A DNA stretch of 64,000 nucleotides from Bradyrhizobium diazoefficiens (GCF_018129965.1 NZ_JAFCKW010000017.1:1-64000), one strand, 5' to 3'. Shown: positions 11,186 through 20,860, counted from the first letter of the stretch. Notes: generated by a model from the sequence alone, not told the origin. Made by a program: numbers and translations.

Positions 11186-12016
11186 ATGCATGTGCCGGTC
11201 CAGGCCATCGACCGCGATATCTGGCGTGACGGTGCCGCGTCCGAAGGGACGCGCCTGATCCCGGAGGAGACGCCGCTGGCGCTGACCTACAATGGCGGCA
11301 CCTACGCCGTCATGATGGGGACGCCGCAGAACCTCGAGGATTTCGCCGTCGGGTTCAGCCTGGATGAAGGCATCATCACATCGGTCGACGACATCAAGTC
11401 GCTCGACATGGTTCGCCTCGACGACGGCATCGAGCTGCGCATGTGGCTCGATCCGGACGACGCCGCGCGCATCAGCGAACGTCGGCGGCATATTGCCGGT
11501 CCCACCGGCTGCGGCCTCTGCGGCATCGATTCGATTGCCGAAGCCGTGCTGCCTGCGGCCGTGGTGCCGCCGGGGCAGAGCTTCACGCCCGACGAGATCA
11601 TGACGGCGATGCAGGCCATCGCGCCCCTGCAATCGATCAACATCCAGACCCGCGCGGTCCACGCTGCAGCGTTCTGGTCGCCGTCCCAAGGCATCGTCGC
11701 CCTGCGCGAGGACGTCGGCCGCCACAACGCACTCGACAAGCTCGCAGGCGCGCTGGCACGCAGCCGAACGGACGCCAGCGGCGGCATGGTGCTGCTGACG
11801 AGCCGCGTCTCAGTCGAGATGGTGCAGAAGACGGCCGCGATCGGTGCACCCGTGCTGGTCGCCGTCTCCGCCCCAACCGCGCTCGCGGTGCGCACCGCGG
11901 AAGCCGCCGGCATCACGCTGATCGCGATTGCCCGCAGCGACGGGTTTGAAGTGTTCACGCACCAGGGCCGCGTCACGGCTCATCGTGCCCGGGAGATCAT
12001 CGATGTCGTCGCCTGA
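11186..12016 (+). CDS. fdhD: Formate dehydrogenase accessory sulfurtransferase FdhD (FdsC)
   Basis: FdhD moves sulfur from a cysteine desulfurase to the molybdenum cofactor before insertion into formate dehydrogenase. The 276-residue protein has the conserved CxxC-type motif as GCGLCGID (about residue 109) and the EDVGRHNALDK nucleotide-binding motif (about residues 173-183). ATG 11186 lies 4 bp after the fdsA stop and is preferred to an in-frame start 60 bp upstream inside fdsA. Its 3' end overlaps the fdsD start. Position fourth in the operon matches other fds clusters, where it is called fdsC. Confidence 0.92.
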   Translation: MHVPVQAIDRDIWRDGAASEGTRLIPEETPLALTYNGGTYAVMMGTPQNLEDFAVGFSLDEGIITSVDDIKSLDMVRLDDGIELRMWLDPDDAARISERRRHIAGPTGCGLCGIDSIAEAVLPAAVVPPGQSFTPDEIMTAMQAIAPLQSINIQTRAVHAAAFWSPSQGIVALREDVGRHNALDKLAGALARSRTDASGGMVLLTSRVSVEMVQKTAAIGAPVLVAVSAPTALAVRTAEAAGITLIAIARSDGFEVFTHQGRVTAHRAREIIDVVA

Positions 12017-12239
12017 CCGCCTCGTCTACATGGCCAACCAGATCGGCACGTTCTTCCGCAGCCAGGGCCATGACAAGGCCGTGCCGGGGATCGCCGATCA
12101 CATCCAGAAGTTCTGGGATCCCCGGATGAAACGGGCAATCTTCGCGCATCTGGACGCGGGCGGCGCCGGGCTGGAGCCGAACGTGCGCGAGGCGCTTACG
12201 TCGCTGAAGCAGACTGTTTCCCTTCCAGAAGCGCGCTGA
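12003..12239 (+). CDS. fdsD: Formate dehydrogenase delta subunit
   Basis: This is a 78-residue protein of the FdsD family, a small subunit associated with the FdsABG complex. Conserved features are the opening (RLVYMANQIGTFFRSQG) and a central IADHIQKFWDPRMK motif. ATG 12003 lies inside the last codons of fdhD (14-bp overlap), so the two are coupled. The 3' end overlaps the end of the convergent glnE gene by 44 bp. It is the last gene of the operon. Confidence 0.9.
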   Translation: MSSPDRLVYMANQIGTFFRSQGHDKAVPGIADHIQKFWDPRMKRAIFAHLDAGGAGLEPNVREALTSLKQTVSLPEAR

Positions 12240-15183
12240 ACACGCGCCGTACCTCGCTCTGCGTCTCCTTGACGCGCGCCTCCAGCGACGAGAAATCCGG
12301 TGCGTCCCCGGCGCGCGCCATCACGCGCTGGAGGTCGGTGCCGGCGGTCTCCGGGTTGAACCGGTCGCTGACACAGAGCCGCAGGATCTGCGTCAAATCG
12401 TGATAGAGCCGTACTGCCGCGCGCAGAATCTTCGCCTCCGACTGCGGGAGCACGCTGAGCCTCGCGGCATTGTCCAGCACCTGCATCGTACTGACATCGA
12501 GAATATCCGGCTTGTCGTGGGCGTACACGAGCTGCAGATATTGCGCGATGAAGTCGATATCGACCATACCGCCGGCGGCGTATTTGAGATCCCAGGGGTC
12601 GCTCTCGCCCTTTTCCTGCGCGATGGCGCCCCGCATGTCGGCGACGTCGTTGGCGACGACGGCGCGGTCGCGACGGCGCGTCAGGACCTCGCGGATGATG
12701 CGCTCGATCCGCGCGCCGAATTCAGCCGATGAGGACACCACGCGCGCGCGCGTCAGGGCCATGTGCTCCCAGGTCCAGGCCTCGTTGGCCTGGTAATCGG
12801 CAAAGGACGCAAGACTCGACGCCACCGGGCCGGCCCGCCCAGAGGGCCGCAGCCGCATGTCGATCTCGTAGAGCACGCCGTAATTCGTGCGCGTGGTAAA
12901 GGCGCTGATCAGGCGCTGGGTGAAGCGGGCGAAGTAATGCGCCCCCTGCAGCGATTTTGGCCCGTCCGAGTCCGGGGCTTCGTTGTCGAAATCGTAGAGC
13001 AGAATCAGGTCGAGATCGGACGACGCCGTCATCTCGCGGCTGCCGAGCCGGCCCATCGCGATGATCGCGGTCTCCTGCCCCTTGATGCGGCCGTGCTGGG
13101 CGGCAAAGCGCTCGGCGACGAGATCATGCACGGTATCGACGATGCCCTCGGCGACGTCGGCAAAGGCCGTGCTCGCCTGCTGCGCCGAGACGGTGCCGGA
13201 GAGAATGCGCGTGCCGATCAGGAACAGGCTCTCCTGCCCGAACAGACGCAGGCGATCGAGGAACTCCTCATAAGATCCCGCATCGCGCACGGTCGCGGCC
13301 AATCGCCCCGACAGTTCCTGCTTGTCAGGCATCGCGCCGAAGAAGCGCGGATCGATCAGGCCGTCCATGAGCTGCGGCTTCCGCGCCAGCATCTCGCCGA
13401 GCCGCGGCGCAGCGCCCAGCACCAGCGCCACCAGCGCGACGAGATCGCGGTTCTGGGCCAGCAGCGTGATCAGCCGGCCGCCGAGCTGGAGTGCCCCGAG
13501 GAAATGGTCGAATGTCACAACGGCGCGATCCGGCTCCTCGGCATGCGCGAGGCCGTCGATCAGTGCCGGCACGAAGTCGACGAAGGCGCTCCGCGTCGCC
13601 TCGTTGCGGAACGCCCTGTAGTCTCCCGTGATCCAGTCGCGCAGGGTCTGGGCCACTGCGGCAGGCTTCTTGAAGCCGAGCGACGTCAGATGTTGCAGCA
13701 GGCGCGGATCATCGGCACCTGCACCGTAGTCCAGCGCCGGCAATCTTGCCGTGCCGGTCGGATCGTCGCCCTCGAACAGCTTCTCGTAATGGCCCTGCAC
13801 GATCTCGAGCTGCCGCAACAGGTCGCGCGCGAAAGCGTCGCGATCCGGATAGCCGAAGAAGCGCGCGAAGCGCTCGACGGCTTCCTTGTCATCGGGCAGC
13901 GCATGGGTCTGCTCGTCCGCGATCATCTGGAGACGGTGCTCGACCCGGCGCAGGAACTCATAGGCCGTGGTCAGTTCGTCGCGCGCAACGGAGGTGATCC
14001 AGCTGCTTGCGGCCAGAATATCGAGTGCGGCGAGCGTCGGCCGCACCCGTAACTCCGGATGGCGGCCGCCCGCAATGAGCTGCTGGGTCTGTGCGAAGAA
14101 CTCGATCTCGCGGATGCCGCCGCGGCCGACCTTGACGTTATGGCCCTCCACCGCGATCTCGCTCTGGCCGCGATAGGTCTGCATCTGCCGCTTCATGTCG
14201 TGCACGTCTGCGAGCGCGGCGAAGTCGAGATGCTTGCGCCAGACGAAGGGCGCGATCTCGGCGAGCAGCGCCTCGCCGGCCCCGGCGTCGCCGGCGCAGG
14301 CGCGCGCCTTGATCATCGCGGCGCGCTCCCAGGTGCGCCCTTCCCGCTCGTAGTAATGCAGCGCGGCGTCGCGGGAGATCGCCACCTGGGTCGAGGACGG
14401 ATCGGGGCGCAGGCGCAGGTCGACGCGGAAGACGTAGCCGTCATAGGTGCGCTGCTGGAGAATGCGCGCCATGCCTTGCGTCACCCGGACGAAGAACGGC
14501 TGCGGCTCGATGTCGGGAGCGAGCGTCGTCGTGTCGGGGTCAAAGAACACGATCAGATCGATGTCGCTCGAATAGTTAAGCTCGCCGGCGCCCATCTTGC
14601 CCATCGCAAGCACGATCAGGCCGCAGCCCTGTTCCGGCGCCTCGGGATCGGGCGGCAGGATCTTTCCGCGTGCGGCTTCCTGCCGCAGCTGGACCTGGAG
14701 CGCCGCCTGCACCGCGGACACCGCAAGATCGGTCAGCGCCGCCGTCACCCGCATGACAGGCCAGACCCCGCCGATGTCGCACAGCGCGATCAGCAGCGCG
14801 GCTTCCGCCTTCATGCGGCGAAGCAGCCGCATCACCTCGGCTTCGTCGGCAGCCACAAGCACCGCGTCCCTCGCCTCCGTGATCAGCGCGGCGAGATGCG
14901 CGTCTGGATCGCATGCGAGCAGGCGTATTAGGCGCGGCGGGTCGGCGCGCACCAGATCGAACAGATAGGGCGAGAACTCGGCGATGCCGGCCAGGATATC
15001 CCGCGCGAAGGGATGGACCAGCAGCGCTTCGAGACGCGCCGACTGTGCCGGCTCGAGTTCCGCCAGCCACGTCTCAAAGCGTCGTTCGTCTGTTGCGGAA
15101 GCGGCAATATGGGGAGCCTCCACGAAACGCGCGGCCAGGCCATCACCATGCTTGTCCGCGTTTCCCGGCGCGGAGTGGTTCAT
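12196..15183 (-). CDS. glnE: Bifunctional glutamine synthetase adenylyltransferase/adenylyl-removing enzyme
   Basis: GlnE attaches AMP to glutamine synthetase under nitrogen excess and removes it under limitation, directed by PII proteins. The 995-residue protein has the two expected nucleotidyltransferase domains. The N-terminal one carries NYSSDIDLIVFFD near residue 205 and the C-terminal one carries TASSDLDLILLYDFD near residue 720. Each has the paired Asp residues needed for catalysis and a helical linker follows each. The start ATG overlaps the stop of the upstream kinase gene (ATGA), so glnE appears translationally coupled to a two-component system. Its 3' end overlaps fdsD on the other strand. 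Confidence 0.96.
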   Translation of the reverse strand: MNHSAPGNADKHGDGLAARFVEAPHIAASATDERRFETWLAELEPAQSARLEALLVHPFARDILAGIAEFSPYLFDLVRADPPRLIRLLACDPDAHLAALITEARDAVLVAADEAEVMRLLRRMKAEAALLIALCDIGGVWPVMRVTAALTDLAVSAVQAALQVQLRQEAARGKILPPDPEAPEQGCGLIVLAMGKMGAGELNYSSDIDLIVFFDPDTTTLAPDIEPQPFFVRVTQGMARILQQRTYDGYVFRVDLRLRPDPSSTQVAISRDAALHYYEREGRTWERAAMIKARACAGDAGAGEALLAEIAPFVWRKHLDFAALADVHDMKRQMQTYRGQSEIAVEGHNVKVGRGGIREIEFFAQTQQLIAGGRHPELRVRPTLAALDILAASSWITSVARDELTTAYEFLRRVEHRLQMIADEQTHALPDDKEAVERFARFFGYPDRDAFARDLLRQLEIVQGHYEKLFEGDDPTGTARLPALDYGAGADDPRLLQHLTSLGFKKPAAVAQTLRDWITGDYRAFRNEATRSAFVDFVPALIDGLAHAEEPDRAVVTFDHFLGALQLGGRLITLLAQNRDLVALVALVLGAAPRLGEMLARKPQLMDGLIDPRFFGAMPDKQELSGRLAATVRDAGSYEEFLDRLRLFGQESLFLIGTRILSGTVSAQQASTAFADVAEGIVDTVHDLVAERFAAQHGRIKGQETAIIAMGRLGSREMTASSDLDLILLYDFDNEAPDSDGPKSLQGAHYFARFTQRLISAFTTRTNYGVLYEIDMRLRPSGRAGPVASSLASFADYQANEAWTWEHMALTRARVVSSSAEFGARIERIIREVLTRRRDRAVVANDVADMRGAIAQEKGESDPWDLKYAAGGMVDIDFIAQYLQLVYAHDKPDILDVSTMQVLDNAARLSVLPQSEAKILRAAVRLYHDLTQILRLCVSDRFNPETAGTDLQRVMARAGDAPDFSSLEARVKETQSEVRRVFSALLEGKQSASAT

Positions 15184-16640
15184 GCCACCTTCTGTGGCAC
15201 ATCCGGTATTGGAGGAGCAACCCTGTCGCCCGCGCCTGCGCGCGCCGGCAGCACCAGCGTGGCGACGAGACCCGGATGGGCATCGCCCAGCCGCAATTCT
15301 CCACCATGAAGCGTCGCAACCGCGGAGGCGAGGCTGAGGCCGAGACCGGAGCCCGGCAGCGTGCGGCTGGCCTCCAGCCGCACGAATCGCTCGACGGCAT
15401 GCTTGCGGTCGCCTTCGGGGATGCCGGGACCGCGATCGGTGACACTGAGCAGCACTTGATCGCCCTCGCGCCTCGCCTCGATCGTAATCTGCCGGCTGTC
15501 CATGCTGACAACGGTTCCTTCCAATTGCGCGGCAGGCTTGCCGTATTTGATCGCGTTCTCGACCAGATTGGCGAGCGCCTGGCTGACCAGTTCGCGGTTG
15601 GCATGAACCGGCGCCGGATCGGCCTTGACCTTGAGTGTCATGCCATCGTCTTCGGCGAGCGGCTCGTAGAGCTCGTGGATGCCGCCCGCGACTTCAGCGG
15701 CGTCGAAATCATCCATGTTGCCGCGCGCCTGCCCGGACTCGGCGCGCGCAATCATCAGCAGCGCATTGAAGGTGCGGATCAGCCCGTCGGATTCCTCGAT
15801 GGTCCGTTCCAGTGCCGCGCGGTAATCGGCCTCGCCGCCCGACTTCGCCAGCGCTTCCTCGGCGCGGTTGCGCAGGCGCGTCAGCGGCGTCTTGAGGTCG
15901 TGGGCGATGTTGTCGGAGACCTCCTTCAGCCCCGCCATCAGCGCCTCGATCCGCTCCAGCATCGCGTTGAGATTTTCGGCAAGGCGATCGAGTTCGTCGC
16001 CGCTGCGCCCCACCGGCAGCCGCTCGCTGAGGTCGCCGGTCATGATGCGATGCGCGGTGCCGCTCATCGCATCGATGCGCGTCAACACCCTGCGCGCGAC
16101 GAAGATGCCGCCACCGAGGCCAAGCACCACGACGATCAGGATCGACCATTGCGCCGCCTTGGCGACGATGCCGAACAGGCGGCGTCGCTCGTCGAGATCG
16201 CGGCCGATCAGCAGGCGAAAGCCGTTTTCGAGTTCGGTGACGCGCACCAGCGCGCGGTGGTTGCGGTCGTCCGCGTCCTCGATCCGCTTGTAGGCAGTCT
16301 CCGACCAGCCGCGCGTCGCCATCACGCCCGGCGCCAGCGAGCCGACATTGCCGGCGATCGCCTGGCCGGTCGGCGTGGTCACGAGGTAGAGGTTGGCACC
16401 CGGCCGCAGCGCCCGGTACTCGATCGCACGGACGAGGCCGACCAGGCCGCGCCGGCCATAGATCTCGTTGATCTCCGAGGTCTCCGCGTTGACCGTCTGA
16501 GTGATTTCCTCGGTGATCAGCCGACGCGTATTCCAGGCGAAATAGCCCAGCAGCGACGCCGCGAATATCCCGAACAGGAACAGGTAGACCAGCGTCAGCC
16601 GGAATGCCGTGGTGCGGACGAGTTTACCGAATGCCGTCAC
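15180..16640 (-). CDS. HAMP sensor histidine kinase
   Basis: This is a 486-residue inner-membrane kinase of the OmpR-partner type. Hydrophobic segments lie at about residues 12-35 and 165-187 around a periplasmic domain, followed by HAMP, the H-box (DNIAHDLKTPLTRLRNR, His near 248) and an ATPase domain (NLVENAIKYGKP, DRGPGIP, GSGLGLSLA). The start is GTG 16640, 17 bp inside the end of its response regulator. It overlaps glnE by 4 bp. The signal is unknown; an envelope cue is plausible because degP lies just upstream. From memory, a regulator-kinase-glnE order beside degP is conserved in other rhizobia. Confidence 0.9.
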   Translation of the reverse strand: MTAFGKLVRTTAFRLTLVYLFLFGIFAASLLGYFAWNTRRLITEEITQTVNAETSEINEIYGRRGLVGLVRAIEYRALRPGANLYLVTTPTGQAIAGNVGSLAPGVMATRGWSETAYKRIEDADDRNHRALVRVTELENGFRLLIGRDLDERRRLFGIVAKAAQWSILIVVVLGLGGGIFVARRVLTRIDAMSGTAHRIMTGDLSERLPVGRSGDELDRLAENLNAMLERIEALMAGLKEVSDNIAHDLKTPLTRLRNRAEEALAKSGGEADYRAALERTIEESDGLIRTFNALLMIARAESGQARGNMDDFDAAEVAGGIHELYEPLAEDDGMTLKVKADPAPVHANRELVSQALANLVENAIKYGKPAAQLEGTVVSMDSRQITIEARREGDQVLLSVTDRGPGIPEGDRKHAVERFVRLEASRTLPGSGLGLSLASAVATLHGGELRLGDAHPGLVATLVLPARAGAGDRVAPPIPDVPQKVA

Positions 16641-17304
16641 GGATCATGTACCCGGCGCCGCGGATCGTGTGCAGCAGCGGCCGCTCGAAACCCTTGTCGA
16701 TCTTGGAGCGCAGCCGTGAAATGTGCACGTCGATCACGTTGGTCTGCGGATCGAAATGATAGTCCCAGACGTTCTCCAGCAGCATGGTGCGCGTCACCAC
16801 CTGGCCGGCGTGCTTCATCAGATATTCGAGCAGGCGGAATTCGCGCGGCTGCAATGTCAGTTCGTCCTTGCCGCGGGCGACGCGATGGGAGAGCCGGTCG
16901 AGTTCGAGGTCGCCGACGCGGTAGAGCGTGTCTTCGGCGGGGCCACCGCGGCGGCGCGAGAGCACCTCGACGCGGGCAAGCAGCTCGGCGAAGGAATAGG
17001 GCTTCGGCAGATAATCGTCGCCGCCGGCGCGAAGGCCCTTGATGCGGTCGTCGACCTGGCCGAGCGCCGAGAGAATCAGGACCGGCGTGGTGTTGCCCTT
17101 GTCGCGGAGCAGACCGATCAGCGACAGGCCGTCGCGCTTGGGCAGCATGCGGTCGACCACCAGCACGTCGTACTCGCCGTTCTCGGCCATGGCGAGGGCT
17201 TCCTCGCCGTCTGCGGCGTGGTCGGCAATATGTCCGACCTCGCGAAACGCCTTCACGAGATAGTCGGCGGATTCGCGGTCGTCTTCAATGATGAGGAGGC
17301 GCAT
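16624..17304 (-). CDS. OmpR-family response regulator
   Basis: This is a two-component response regulator with a receiver domain (acidic pocket EDD at 8-9, phospho-acceptor Asp51 in VVDRMLP, Lys in YLPKPYS) and a C-terminal winged helix (LQPREFRLLEYLM, RLRSKIDKG, TIRGAGYMI). It pairs with the overlapping kinase downstream. The start is uncertain. ATG 17304 gives the usual MRLLIIEDD opening, but an in-frame TTG at 17325 has AGAAGG 8 bases upstream and is the better ribosome site by sequence, adding seven residues. Confidence 0.92.
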   Translation of the reverse strand: MRLLIIEDDRESADYLVKAFREVGHIADHAADGEEALAMAENGEYDVLVVDRMLPKRDGLSLIGLLRDKGNTTPVLILSALGQVDDRIKGLRAGGDDYLPKPYSFAELLARVEVLSRRRGGPAEDTLYRVGDLELDRLSHRVARGKDELTLQPREFRLLEYLMKHAGQVVTRTMLLENVWDYHFDPQTNVIDVHISRLRSKIDKGFERPLLHTIRGAGYMIRDGIR

Positions 17305-17588
17305 CGTGCGTTCGGCGGCGGTCAAGGGATCAACCTTCTCTGAACATGGCGCGGGCGGCAATCGCATGCAAGCCAGGCAAATGGGACTTGGTCGCGTATC
17401 TGGGTCGGCAAAAAGGCGGGCGGTGAAGCTGGGGGGACCTCACCGCCCTAGGCCTTCCGACGGAGGGGGGCGTAATTCCACCGGAAGGTAGACTGGGGAA
17501 GCGACATTGGCGCTACTCCCCCGAAGGGCGTCGGCGGCGGGGGCGACTGATGCCGGCGACACCCTTCATCTCGTGAGCCTCCCGAGGC

Positions 17589-19172
17589 TTACCCCTTGGC
17601 GAGGGGGATCGCGACGAAGCGGGACTGCCCGCCGCTCTTCACGCGCATCAGGACGCTGTTCTTGTTGTCGTTCCGCGCCGTGTTGATGGCGTCGCGGACA
17701 TCTCCGGCGGTGCTCACGCTCTTGCCGCCGACTTCGAGAATCACGTCGCCTTCCTTGAAGCCGCGTTCGGCGGCGGCGCTCTTCGGATCGACTTCGGTGA
17801 CGACGACGCCTTCCTTGCCGGCACCGGCCACGGAGTCAGCGGGGGCGACGGTCATGCCGAGCTTGGGCACGTCGGTGCCGCGGCTCGCGCCCTTGCCGCT
17901 GTCCTTGTCGGTGTCGGCCTTGGCCTCAAGCGTGTTCGGCAACTGGCCGAGCGTGAGATTCACGACCTTGTCCTGACCCTTGTGCAGCACGTTGAGCTTC
18001 ACGGTCGCGCCGGGCGACAGGCCACCGATGGTGCGGGCGAGTTCGCGGGCGTCCTTGACGGATTCCCCGTTGACCGAGGTGATGACGTCGCCGGACTCGA
18101 TTCCGGCCTTGGCCGCCGGACCGTTCGCCTGCGGCTCCGCCACCAGCGCGCCTTCGGCCTTCTTCATGCCGAGGCTGTCGGCGATGTCGGACGTCACCGG
18201 CTGGATTTGCACGCCGATCCAGCCGCGGCTCACCGAACCCTTGTCCTTGAGCTGGGCGACCACCGTCTTCACTGTGGAGGCCGGGATTGAGAACGCGATG
18301 CCGACGCTGCCGCCGGAGGGCGAATAGATCGCGGTGTTGACGCCCATCACTTCGCCGTTGGTGTCGAAAGCCGGACCACCGGAATTGCCCTTGTTCACGG
18401 GCGCGTCGATCTGGATGAAATCGTCATAGGGGCCGTTGCCGATGTCGCGACCGCTGGCCGAGACGATGCCAGCGGTCACGGTGCCGCCGAGGCCGAACGG
18501 ATTACCGACCGCCAGCACCCAATCGCCGATCCGCGGCTTGCCGTCGGCAAGCTTGGCGAACGGGAAATTCGAGCTGCCCTCGACCTTGATCAGCGCAAGG
18601 TCGGTGCGCTGGTCGGTCCCGATCACCTTGGCGGTGTAGGTCTTGCCGTCGTCTGTCGTGACCTCGACCCTGTCGGCGCCGTCGACCACGTGGTTGTTGG
18701 TCACGGCATAGCCGTCAGCCGAGATGAAGAAGCCGGAGCCCTGGCCCTGCACGACCCGGCCGCGGCCGCCACCGCCCTTCAGGCCCGGGACACCATCCGG
18801 TCCGCCGAAGCGGCGGAAGAAGCGCTCCATCGGCGAGCCCGGCTGGAACGGCGAGGAGGAATCATCGCCGTCGTCATTGCTCGCGGCCTTTTCCTTGATG
18901 TTGACCTTCACCGAGATCACCGATGGCTTCACGCGCTCGACGATGTCGGCGAATCCGATCGGACGCTCGACCTTGCGGACCTCGTTGTTGACCTGCGCAT
19001 GGGCGGGGCTCGAGAACAGGTCGCTCGGCGAGGTCGACGGGCTGAAGCCGTGGACGGCGATGCCGAGGCCAGCGACGACCGAGGCCATCAGCGCGATCCT
19101 GCGCGCGGAGAACACGGAGCGGCGCGGCTGGCGGTAGGACGGAAGGTTGGTGAGGTCGATACGATCGGACAT
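17589..19172 (-). CDS. degP: DegP/HtrA-type periplasmic serine endoprotease
   Basis: This 527-residue Do-family protease and chaperone acts on misfolded envelope proteins. It has an N-terminal membrane anchor or signal segment (about residues 27-45, ending near SPAHAQ), a trypsin-like domain with the triad His (TNNHVVDG), Asp (RTDLALIK) and Ser (GNSGGPAF), and two PDZ domains. A Gly-rich loop (LKGGGGRGRVVQGQ) lies before the first catalytic strand. I chose ATG 19172 (MSDRIDLTN) because GGAG lies 8 bases upstream; an ATG nine codons earlier lacks this. It is separated by about 265 bp from the response regulator. A small hairpin (17576-17589) covers the stop codon. Confidence 0.94.
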   Translation of the reverse strand: MSDRIDLTNLPSYRQPRRSVFSARRIALMASVVAGLGIAVHGFSPSTSPSDLFSSPAHAQVNNEVRKVERPIGFADIVERVKPSVISVKVNIKEKAASNDDGDDSSSPFQPGSPMERFFRRFGGPDGVPGLKGGGGRGRVVQGQGSGFFISADGYAVTNNHVVDGADRVEVTTDDGKTYTAKVIGTDQRTDLALIKVEGSSNFPFAKLADGKPRIGDWVLAVGNPFGLGGTVTAGIVSASGRDIGNGPYDDFIQIDAPVNKGNSGGPAFDTNGEVMGVNTAIYSPSGGSVGIAFSIPASTVKTVVAQLKDKGSVSRGWIGVQIQPVTSDIADSLGMKKAEGALVAEPQANGPAAKAGIESGDVITSVNGESVKDARELARTIGGLSPGATVKLNVLHKGQDKVVNLTLGQLPNTLEAKADTDKDSGKGASRGTDVPKLGMTVAPADSVAGAGKEGVVVTEVDPKSAAAERGFKEGDVILEVGGKSVSTAGDVRDAINTARNDNKNSVLMRVKSGGQSRFVAIPLAKG

Positions 19173-19390
19173 GCAGATCTCCAGGGCCTTGAAATCCATT
19201 TGGTGCCGGATGGGAGCACCTTACGGACCTGAAGATGGGGTCTGCCGCCTTACCGCGCGCTGGCGGGGGGGTTAAACTTTTGTAATAAAGGGCCAATGGG
19301 ATGCGGCAGTTTATCGCACGCAAAAGTCGTTGTGGGACAGTAGCTTAGTCGGATTCCCGTCGAATGCGGCTGATCCGGTTTCGCGCGCGT

Positions 19391-20734
19391 TCAGCTCGCC
19401 CTGACGCTGACGATGAATTCGTCGACCTCACGCTTCAGGGTCTCGGCCTGCCGCGACAGGTCGACGGCGGAATCGCGCGCCTCGGCCGCCATGCGTCCGG
19501 TCTCGGCCGAGGTCGACGTGATCTGGGCGATGTGGTTGGAGACGTCGAGGGTTCCGTGGGCGGCGTCCTGCGCGCTGCGGGTGATGTCCTGCGTGGCGTT
19601 GCGCTGCTGGGCGGTGTCGACCTCGATGCCGGACATGATCGAGGAAATCTCCGACAAGGTCTTGGAGATTTCGTCGATCGCGCCGCGCGTCTCCGCGGTG
19701 ATGCCCTGGATGCTGGCGACGTGCGAGGTAATCTCCTCCGTCGCCTTGCTGGTCTGGTGCGCGAGGTTCTTCACTTCGGAGGCGACCACGGCAAAACCCT
19801 TGCCCGCCTCTCCTGCCCGCGCCGCCTCGATGGTGGCGTTGAGCGCCAGCAGATTGGTCTGCGATGCGATCGCCTGCACGAGCTGCACGACCTCGCCGAT
19901 CTTGTCGGCGGCATCCGACAGCGTGTGGATGGTATCGCGGCTCTTCTCGGCCTGGGACGCCGCGCCTTCGGCACGCTGGGTCGCATCGGTGACGCGGCGG
20001 CTGATCGTGCCGATCGAATTCGTCATCTCCTCGGCCGAGCCCGCCACGGTCTGGACGCTGGAGCTGGCCTGGCTCGCCGCGCTCGCCACCGCATTGGCCT
20101 TCGTGCTGGTATCGTTGGCCGTCCGCGACAATGTTTCCGCATTGCTCTTCAGATGCACGGCCGACGACGCCACGCTGTCGACGACCCCGGCGACGAGATC
20201 GTTGAAGCGCTTGATGCGGTCGTCGAGAAATGTCGAGCGCTCGGACTGATGCTGCGCTTCGCGCAGCTGCTGCTCGGTGAGACGGCGCCGCTCGATCCCG
20301 TTGGTCTTGAACACTTCCAGCGCACCGGCAAGCAGGCCGATCTCGTTGGTGCCGCCGAGGCCCGGAACCGATGTCTCGAACTTCTGGTCGGCAACCTCGC
20401 GCATGGCATGCACGATCGCCGCGAGTGGGCTGAGGATACCGTTGCGCACGGCGAACCAGGTGGTGAGGCAGATCGCGACCGCGACCACCGCGATCACGCC
20501 GCAGGCCATCAGGAACCAGGAGAATGCCGTCTGCGCCTGCTGGTAGATCTGCATCGCATGGTCGCGCGCGGGGCCGCTCAGCGCGGCGAAATCCGACGAC
20601 AGGCTGGTGATCTCGTTGTTGAGATAGAGCACGGCGACGAAGCCGGTGCCGCCGCCGATGCCCAGCAGGAACAATAACGCAGCGACGACGGCGCCGACCA
20701 GGAAGCGGATCGTCAGATTGCTGTTGGTGAACAT
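19391..20734 (-). CDS. Methyl-accepting chemotaxis protein
   Basis: This is a 447-residue chemoreceptor. Hydrophobic segments at about 10-38 and 68-92 leave only a short periplasmic loop of some 30 residues, so it lacks a large ligand domain. HAMP follows, then the long coiled-coil signalling domain with the conserved hairpin tip (QTNLLALNATIEAARAGEAG and FAVVASEVKNLA). It may sense the membrane, redox state or an internal cue. It stands alone with no che genes nearby, between degP and the ccm operon. Confidence 0.92.
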   Translation of the reverse strand: MFTNSNLTIRFLVGAVVAALLFLLGIGGGTGFVAVLYLNNEITSLSSDFAALSGPARDHAMQIYQQAQTAFSWFLMACGVIAVVAVAICLTTWFAVRNGILSPLAAIVHAMREVADQKFETSVPGLGGTNEIGLLAGALEVFKTNGIERRRLTEQQLREAQHQSERSTFLDDRIKRFNDLVAGVVDSVASSAVHLKSNAETLSRTANDTSTKANAVASAASQASSSVQTVAGSAEEMTNSIGTISRRVTDATQRAEGAASQAEKSRDTIHTLSDAADKIGEVVQLVQAIASQTNLLALNATIEAARAGEAGKGFAVVASEVKNLAHQTSKATEEITSHVASIQGITAETRGAIDEISKTLSEISSIMSGIEVDTAQQRNATQDITRSAQDAAHGTLDVSNHIAQITSTSAETGRMAAEARDSAVDLSRQAETLKREVDEFIVSVRAS

Positions 20735-20860
20735 CGGAAGGCCCGGAGTCTGGAAACGAATCTTCCGACAAGCTTCCAGATAATGGTCAAGATAGCGTGA
20801 AATACGCCGCCGCAGCCGGTCTACGTACCAATACCGAAAAGCGCAGACGACGTCACGCAG

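Noticed and set aside
8230..11208. A 992-codon open frame on the minus strand across fdsA
   Set aside because: It mirrors fdsA, has no family resemblance and shows the His/Arg/Ala/Gly composition typical of antisense frames in GC-rich genes.
19391..20677. A long plus-strand frame across the chemoreceptor gene
   Set aside because: The minus-strand frame has the invariant chemoreceptor hairpin; the plus-strand frame is its antisense shadow.
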